12,577 nt of DNA. Source: an uncultured Eubacteriales bacterium (GTDB taxonomy: Bacteria; Bacillota_A; Clostridia; Oscillospirales; Acutalibacteraceae). Below are positions 8,524-12,577 of this stretch, one piece after another. A program made the translations under genes and the position numbers. The DNA lies in the NCBI GenBank assembly GCA_934454005.1, contig CAKSGI010000043.1, positions 1 through 12,577 on the forward strand, given 5' to 3'. Below the pieces are notes generated by a model. It did no database searches, was not told the DNA's origin, and saw only the letters and a program-made list of their open reading frames with translations. The stretch's first letter is position 1; each line of letters starts with the position of its first letter.

Positions 8524-9402
8524 TTATTCTATATTTTGAACTTGTTCACGCATTTTTTCAATATTTGCTTTTATATCTACAACCATAAGTGACACATCAG
8601 AATCCAAGCATTTTGAACCAATAGTATTAGATTCTCTGTTCATCTCTTGAATTAAAAAGTCAATTTTTCTTCCAACCGATACATCAGATTCAATCATAGA
8701 ATCTAACTGTCGCAAATGACTTTTTAATCTTACTATTTCTTCATCTACAGCTGTTTTATCTGCAAAAATTGCAACTTCTGTTAGTATTCTTTGCTCGTCT
8801 ATATCATTATCTAATATTAATTCCTTAATTTTACATTTAAGCCTAGCCTCATAATCTAACACTATTTTAGGAATCCTAGATTCAATTTTATTTAAAACTT
8901 CTAATATGTTACAAGCTTTTTGTTTAATATCTAACTTTAAAAATTCGCCTTCTTTTTCCCTCATATCTATAAATTTATCTAGAGCATTTTTAGCAACCGT
9001 TAAAACATCATTCCAGATTTTATCATCATTTTCTTTAGAATTTTTTATAGTAAATATATCAGAATATTTAGATATTGTAGAAATTGACACATCTCCCTTA
9101 AGTGAATACTTTTCCTTTATTTCATTAAGAGCTTTTACATATCCCAATACTAGTGAATCATTTATTATTACCTCTACATTTTCATCTTCAAGTGTCTGTA
9201 TCCCTACAAACACATCAACTTTTCCTCTTAAAACTTTTTCATTGATAAGTTTTTTTATCTTATCTTCTAAAAATCCATATTCTTTAGAAATTCTAGAATT
9301 AAGTTCAAAATATCTATGATTCACAGACTTAATTTCAACTATAATATTTTTACCATCTATAACAGATTCGTGCCTTCCGTATCCAGTCATACTTTTAATC
9401 AC
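8524..9402 (-). CDS. yicC: YicC/YloC family endoribonuclease
   Basis: Member of the YicC/YloC family, reported to be endoribonucleases acting in RNA turnover in the cytoplasm. The 292 residues begin with the family hallmark MIKSMTGYGR. The N-terminal domain spans about 1-155; the C-terminal domain has the conserved blocks ADKTAVDEEIVRLKSHL (214-230) and GRKIDFLIQEMNRE-NTIGSK (244-264). The start codon is GTG at 9400-9402, chosen because it yields the standard N-terminus. The upstream sequence (AACTGAGTTGATATT) has only a weak Shine-Dalgarno match, so initiation may be inefficient. ATG at 9388-9390 would remove four conserved residues and is less likely. It is the first gene of the operon, about 60 nt behind the predicted promoter, and 25 bp before remA. 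Confidence 0.93.
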   Translation of the reverse strand: MIKSMTGYGRHESVIDGKNIIVEIKSVNHRYFELNSRISKEYGFLEDKIKKLINEKVLRGKVDVFVGIQTLEDENVEVIINDSLVLGYVKALNEIKEKYSLKGDVSISTISKYSDIFTIKNSKENDDKIWNDVLTVAKNALDKFIDMREKEGEFLKLDIKQKACNILEVLNKIESRIPKIVLDYEARLKCKIKELILDNDIDEQRILTEVAIFADKTAVDEEIVRLKSHLRQLDSMIESDVSVGRKIDFLIQEMNRESNTIGSKCLDSDVSLMVVDIKANIEKMREQVQNIE

Positions 9403-9470
9403 AATATCAACTCAGTTCTTGACAATATATAAATAAATTTTAATTACTCTAGATATTTATATTTTTTATA

Positions 9471-9500
9471 ATTTTAACACTTTTACTTATAAACTGTCAA
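9471..9500 (-). promoter_or_regulatory. Predicted sigma-A promoter of the yicC-remA-gmk... operon
   Basis: On the minus strand there is a perfect -35 box TTGACA (9495-9500), an 18 nt spacer, and TAAAAT (9471-9476), one base off TATAAT, with an extended -10 TG one base before it. Transcription would start near 9464, leaving a leader of about 60 nt before the GTG of yicC. This is the only convincing promoter ahead of the eleven-gene block. In sequence this AT-rich chance matches are common, but the exact -35 and the position favour a real promoter. Confidence 0.7.
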
Positions 9501-9511
9501 CTCATACAGTT
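9492..9511. repeat. Short inverted repeat over the -35 box of the yicC promoter
   Basis: AACTGT (9492-9497) and ACAGTT (9506-9511) are 6 bp inverted arms separated by 8 bp. One arm overlaps the TTGACA box, so it could be an operator. The arms are short and could occur by chance. Confidence 0.3.
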
Positions 9512-9742
9512 CGTAAATATTAAGATGATATAAACCAATAAAAATAAGAAATACCACAAAACAAAGCATAACAAAATTTTTAAAAACCATTAACCAAGAA
9601 AAATGCCTTTTCATGAATATAATAACACAAAATAAAAAAATAAATAGTCGTAAAAATGGAATACTCTACGAAAAAACGCGGAACAACATACAAAATCACA
9701 TCAAACATATATTATCAAAAACATTTAAAAAGTAAAAATCTA
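9501..9742. other. A-rich intergenic spacer without a recognisable gene
   Basis: Between the operon promoter and the lipoprotein terminator lies a stretch of about 240 bp with no convincing gene. By hand count it is about 55% A, 22% T, 15% C and 8% G on the plus strand, so about 23% GC and strongly A-skewed. The longest sensible plus-strand frame is 29 codons (9656-9745) without a ribosome-binding site. I see no tRNA, riboswitch core or repeat. Confidence 0.7.
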
Positions 9743-9788
9743 TAAAAAATGTTTGCTAAAAGCTTTATTTAGCTTCTAGCAAACATTT
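9743..9788 (-). terminator. Intrinsic terminator of the lipoprotein gene
   Basis: The arms 9771-9788 and 9747-9764 form an 18 bp stem (17 Watson-Crick pairs and one G-U pair) with a 6 nt loop. On the minus strand it is followed by a T run (complement of the A run at 9744-9749). It lies about 45 bp after the lipoprotein stop codon, in the right orientation. On the plus strand the stem is followed only by ATTTATAACTT-like sequence, so it is less likely to work both ways. Confidence 0.9.
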
Positions 9789-9831
9789 ATAACTTAAAAA
9801 TCAATAATAATATAATTATATTGCAACTAAA

Positions 9832-10995
9832 TTAATATGCCGAAGTCGATCTTGAGCCAGATCTTGAATTAGATCTAGACGATTTTTCTACAAATATATC
9901 TGGCTGATATTTATCTAATGCTCTCTTATTAATTGTAACATCAAGTGATTCAACAGTATCTTCAATCATTGTTTTAAATAAAGATGCTTTCATATCTCTA
10001 AGTATAGAATCTTTATCTGATTCTAATTTGTCTAATTTATTACTTACATCGCCCTTGTGTACTAAATAGTATTTGTCCCCTTCTGTTATCACTCTTGACG
10101 AGTTCTTATCCATTTCTTTTAATGCATCTACAATTTCTTTTGGAAGCGATGTTGTTTCATCTAACTTTTTCACGTCAGAGGTCAACGGATCAGATTCGAC
10201 CGAATAATCAGACTTATACTGTTCTGCTATAGACTCCATAGTAGAACCATTATTTAAAGAATCTAAATAAGAATTAAACTTAGATTCTATTTCTGCTTTT
10301 GCCTGTTCATCCTCTTTAGCATGTTCATCAGAATCTGTACTTTCTGTTGATGTTTCATCACTATTATCAACATCTATATTTTCCTCATTTTCTTCGTCAT
10401 CACTAGAATCATCATGACTATGGTCGTGATTACATTCAAATTCTTTTTCTATGTAACTATAATCTATATAATTTTCTAAAAAGTAATTTTTCAATTCGTC
10501 ATCAGAAATCGCTTTAGATCCGTTCTCACCATACATAGAATCAAATAATTTAGAAGATTTTAATTCAAATAATGTTCCTGCTTTATGGAATGATTCTTTA
10601 GATATGCCAAATTTTTCATATCTTTTTCCGTATTGTTTCCATTGTGCATCTGTTGTAGAATTAGCAGTTTCAATTTCTTCGTCTGTAAATGACAAACCTG
10701 CATCATCAAATAGTTTATCAACCACTAAAAGTTTTTTACAAGATTCCATTGCAGAATCTTTTATCCAATCAGATACATTTTTGTCATCAATAGTTTGCGA
10801 TAATAAGTCGCTATAAGGATTACCTACTTTATAATATGCTTCAGAATATGCGGCACTCATATAAAAAATATATACACCTATCGCTAAAGTTTCATCATTT
10901 GTTTTCATAGCCCAAGACTTATTCGAACAAGCAGTCGTACTTAAAACAACCGCTATTGATAAAAAAACAACAGCTACTTTTTTTAATATCCTCAT
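9832..10995 (-). CDS. SurA/PrsA-like lipoprotein, probable extracellular foldase with degenerate parvulin domain
   Basis: Predicted lipoprotein on the outer face of the membrane, likely a folding helper. The 387 residues start with a signal peptide (MRILKKVAVVFLSIAVVLSTTAC) whose C23 is the lipidation site; the lipobox STTAC is imperfect. Residues about 30-180 resemble the helical SurA/trigger-factor-like chaperone domain. A parvulin-like region follows (about 176-320, ending KYYLVHKGDV), but the usual GGDLG segment is not visible, so isomerase activity is doubtful. An acidic insert with CNHDHSHDD (188-230) splits this region, and the C-terminus carries SRSN/SRSG/SRST repeats. The ATG (10993-10995) follows a strong GGGAGGT site at a spacing of 7 nt. 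It lies 77 bp after mfd with its own promoter and terminator; mfd and a prsA-like gene are often neighbours in Clostridia. The class is likely, the activity unproven. Confidence 0.75.
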   Translation of the reverse strand: MRILKKVAVVFLSIAVVLSTTACSNKSWAMKTNDETLAIGVYIFYMSAAYSEAYYKVGNPYSDLLSQTIDDKNVSDWIKDSAMESCKKLLVVDKLFDDAGLSFTDEEIETANSTTDAQWKQYGKRYEKFGISKESFHKAGTLFELKSSKLFDSMYGENGSKAISDDELKNYFLENYIDYSYIEKEFECNHDHSHDDSSDDEENEENIDVDNSDETSTESTDSDEHAKEDEQAKAEIESKFNSYLDSLNNGSTMESIAEQYKSDYSVESDPLTSDVKKLDETTSLPKEIVDALKEMDKNSSRVITEGDKYYLVHKGDVSNKLDKLESDKDSILRDMKASLFKTMIEDTVESLDVTINKRALDKYQPDIFVEKSSRSNSRSGSRSTSAY

Positions 10996-11030
10996 CTAAT
11001 ATACCTCCCAAAATATATATCATAAATATA

Positions 11031-11059
11031 ATTATATACCTTTTTTTATAATATGTCCA
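11031..11059 (-). promoter_or_regulatory. Predicted sigma-A promoter of the lipoprotein gene
   Basis: On the minus strand TGGACA (11054-11059) is separated by 17 nt from a perfect TATAAT (11031-11036). Start of transcription is expected near 11024, giving a leader of about 29 nt that includes the GGGAGGT ribosome-binding site. There is no clear terminator after mfd, so read-through from mfd may add to expression. Confidence 0.78.
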
Positions 11060-11072
11060 TTTAAAAAACACA

Positions 11073-12577
11073 TTATTTTATAACTTTTTGTAGAATATCA
11101 ATAGGATCCTCACTTTCTTCTATTTTTATAGATATATATGGCCTTGAGCTTGCATTCACTAATACCTTATTTTTTATATTTTTCATAATTTTAGATATTT
11201 GACTCATATCTATTTTTTTCATATATAAATTAAGAAATCCTTTAATTTGTTTTACTTCATAAATTCCAATACAAGCAGCACCTGTTCTTATTAATGCAAT
11301 ATCTATAAGCCCTTTTACAGCCCTAGGCAGATCTCCAAATCTGTCTATCAATTCATCCACTACATCAGATGCATCATCAGTGTTCCTTATATTAGATATA
11401 CGCCTATATACATCTAATCTTTGATTCAAATTGCTTATATAATTATCTGGTATATGTGCTTGAATATTTAAATCTACTAAACATTCTAACTCGTAATTAT
11501 CTACAACTTCTCCTTTTTCTTCATTTATAGCATCATTAAGAAGTTTTAAATACATATCATACCCAACATCTTCCATATTGCCATGTTGTTCTGCTCCTAA
11601 TATATTCCCGGCACCTCTAAGTTCTAAATCTCTCATTGCAATTTTAAATCCTGAACCAAACTCTGTAAACTCTCTAATAGCAGATAGTCTTTTTTGAGAA
11701 ATATCGCTTAAAATTTTATTTCTTTTAAATGTAAAATATGCATATGCTCGTCTAGATGATCTTCCCACTCTGCCTCTAATTTGATGTAGCTGAGAAAGAC
11801 CCATACAGTCTGCATTATCTATTATCAAAGTATTTGCATTTGGAAGATCAATTCCTGTTTCAATAATTGTTGTACATACTAACACATTTATTTCTTGATC
11901 GATCATTTTTCTCCAAACTTCCGAAAGTTCAGATTCACTCATCTTACCATGACCAACACCAACATTGGCTTCTGAAATTTGCAGCTTAATACTAGTTGCT
12001 ATTCGTTCTATAGATTCTACCTTATTGTGTAAATAAAACACCTGACCTCCTCTTCTAAGTTCTTTTCTAATAGCCTCGTTTATAATAACTGAGTCATATT
12101 CCAATACATATGTCTGAACAGGATATCTATCTTGTGGTGCCTCTTCAAGTGTAGACATATCTCTTATACCAGACATAGCCATATTTAAAGTTCTAGGGAT
12201 CGGTGTTGCAGATAACGTCAATACATCAACATTTTTTTCTATAGATTTAAACCGCTCTTTTTGTGCAACTCCAAACCTTTGTTCTTCATCAATTATTACT
12301 AATCCCAAATCCTTAAACTCTACATCTTTTTGCACTAATCTATGTGTCCCTACTACTAAATCTATCTCTCCAGTCCTTATTTTTTCTATAATTTCTTTTT
12401 GTTGTTTTTGGGTTCTAAATCTAGACAAAATTTCTATTTTTACAGGATACCCCTCAAACCTCTTAGAAATAGTCTGATAATGCTGCCATGCAAGTATTGT
12501 TGTTGGAACAAGCAAAGCACACTGTTTAGAATCTGTAACACACTTAAATGCTGCCCTAAGTGCAACCTCGGTTTTAC
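11073..12577 (-). CDS. mfd: Transcription-repair coupling factor Mfd, C-terminal part, cut by window edge
   Basis: ATP-driven DNA translocase that pushes stalled RNA polymerase off DNA and recruits UvrA for nucleotide excision repair. Only the C-terminal 500 residues are inside the window; the first full codon is the Lys of the Walker A motif (KTEVALRAAF), with the preceding Gly codon cut. Counting from there, motif II DEEQRFGV is at 96-103, motif III SATPIPRTL at 122-130, and QIRGRVGR at 265-272. The Mfd/RecG-type segment after it (ELRGAGNILGAEQHG) is clear, and the rest is the TRCF C-terminal domain, which in E. coli Mfd holds the UvrA-binding surface in check. RecG shares the helicase motifs, but DEEQRFGVAQKERFK and the TRCF domain fit Mfd. 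The whole protein should be about 1,150 residues, so its start lies beyond the right edge. Confidence 0.97.
   Translation of the reverse strand, partial: KTEVALRAAFKCVTDSKQCALLVPTTILAWQHYQTISKRFEGYPVKIEILSRFRTQKQQKEIIEKIRTGEIDLVVGTHRLVQKDVEFKDLGLVIIDEEQRFGVAQKERFKSIEKNVDVLTLSATPIPRTLNMAMSGIRDMSTLEEAPQDRYPVQTYVLEYDSVIINEAIRKELRRGGQVFYLHNKVESIERIATSIKLQISEANVGVGHGKMSESELSEVWRKMIDQEINVLVCTTIIETGIDLPNANTLIIDNADCMGLSQLHQIRGRVGRSSRRAYAYFTFKRNKILSDISQKRLSAIREFTEFGSGFKIAMRDLELRGAGNILGAEQHGNMEDVGYDMYLKLLNDAINEEKGEVVDNYELECLVDLNIQAHIPDNYISNLNQRLDVYRRISNIRNTDDASDVVDELIDRFGDLPRAVKGLIDIALIRTGAACIGIYEVKQIKGFLNLYMKKIDMSQISKIMKNIKNKVLVNASSRPYISIKIEESEDPIDILQKVIK

Noticed and set aside
8906..9319. 137-codon plus-strand open frame
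   Set aside because: It lies wholly antisense to the well-conserved yicC, is Ser/Ile/Phe-rich as expected for a shadow frame, and has no ribosome-binding site or family resemblance.
9419..9447. TTGACA on the plus strand near the yicC start
   Set aside because: No acceptable -10 box lies 16-18 nt downstream (only TAATTA-like), and no plus-strand gene follows.
9656..9745. 29-codon plus-strand frame (MEYSTKKRGTT...) ending next to the terminator
   Set aside because: It encodes a basic peptide but has no ribosome-binding site or good promoter, and the A-rich composition alone gives Lys-rich frames.
10604..10816. 70-codon plus-strand open frame
   Set aside because: It is antisense to the lipoprotein gene, without start signals or similarity I recognise.

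Overview
The window is a housekeeping stretch of a low-GC Gram-positive bacterium, most likely of class Clostridia. By eye it is near 30% GC. Every convincing gene lies on the minus strand, so transcription runs from the right end (high coordinates) to the left. The gene order yicC-remA-gmk-rpoZ-priA-def-fmt-(zinc peptidase)-rsmB-rlmN-stp is the classic Firmicutes order. The zinc peptidase between fmt and rsmB, and an Mfd helicase followed by a SurA/PrsA-like lipoprotein, both fit Clostridia. Some sequence details (NADCMGLSQL in Mfd, the acidic insert in the lipoprotein) remind me of Oscillospirales/Ruminococcaceae, but that placement is tentative.

Right block (about 9740-12577): the C-terminal 500 residues of the transcription-repair coupling factor Mfd, entering the window exactly at the Walker A lysine. 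It is followed by a lipoprotein foldase-like gene with its own good promoter (TGGACA-17-TATAAT) and a strong intrinsic terminator. The lipoprotein has two unusual parts: a His/Asp/Glu-rich insert and a Ser-Arg tetrapeptide-repeat tail.

Spacer (9403-9831): holds the lipoprotein terminator, then about 240 bp of very A-rich sequence with no convincing gene, then a promoter (TTGACA-18-TAAAAT with extended TG) that should drive the left block.

Left block (1-9402): eleven genes packed with gaps of 3-31 bp or overlaps of 8-14 bp, and no internal terminator that I can see, so probably one long operon. It joins RNA turnover (YicC), the biofilm/osmoregulation DNA-binding protein RemA, GMP phosphorylation (Gmk), RNA polymerase omega, replication restart (PriA), the start and end of N-formyl-methionine processing (Fmt, Def), a membrane zinc peptidase, 16S rRNA m5C methylation (RsmB), 23S rRNA/tRNA m2A methylation (RlmN), and the PP2C phosphatase Stp/PrpC. 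Stp runs off the left edge, where a PASTA kinase would be expected next. coaBC, which sits between rpoZ and priA in Bacillus, is absent here.

I see no mobile element, CRISPR array, tRNA or rRNA. Nothing here is clearly a new system. The best leads are the odd domains of the lipoprotein and the strand-skewed spacer.
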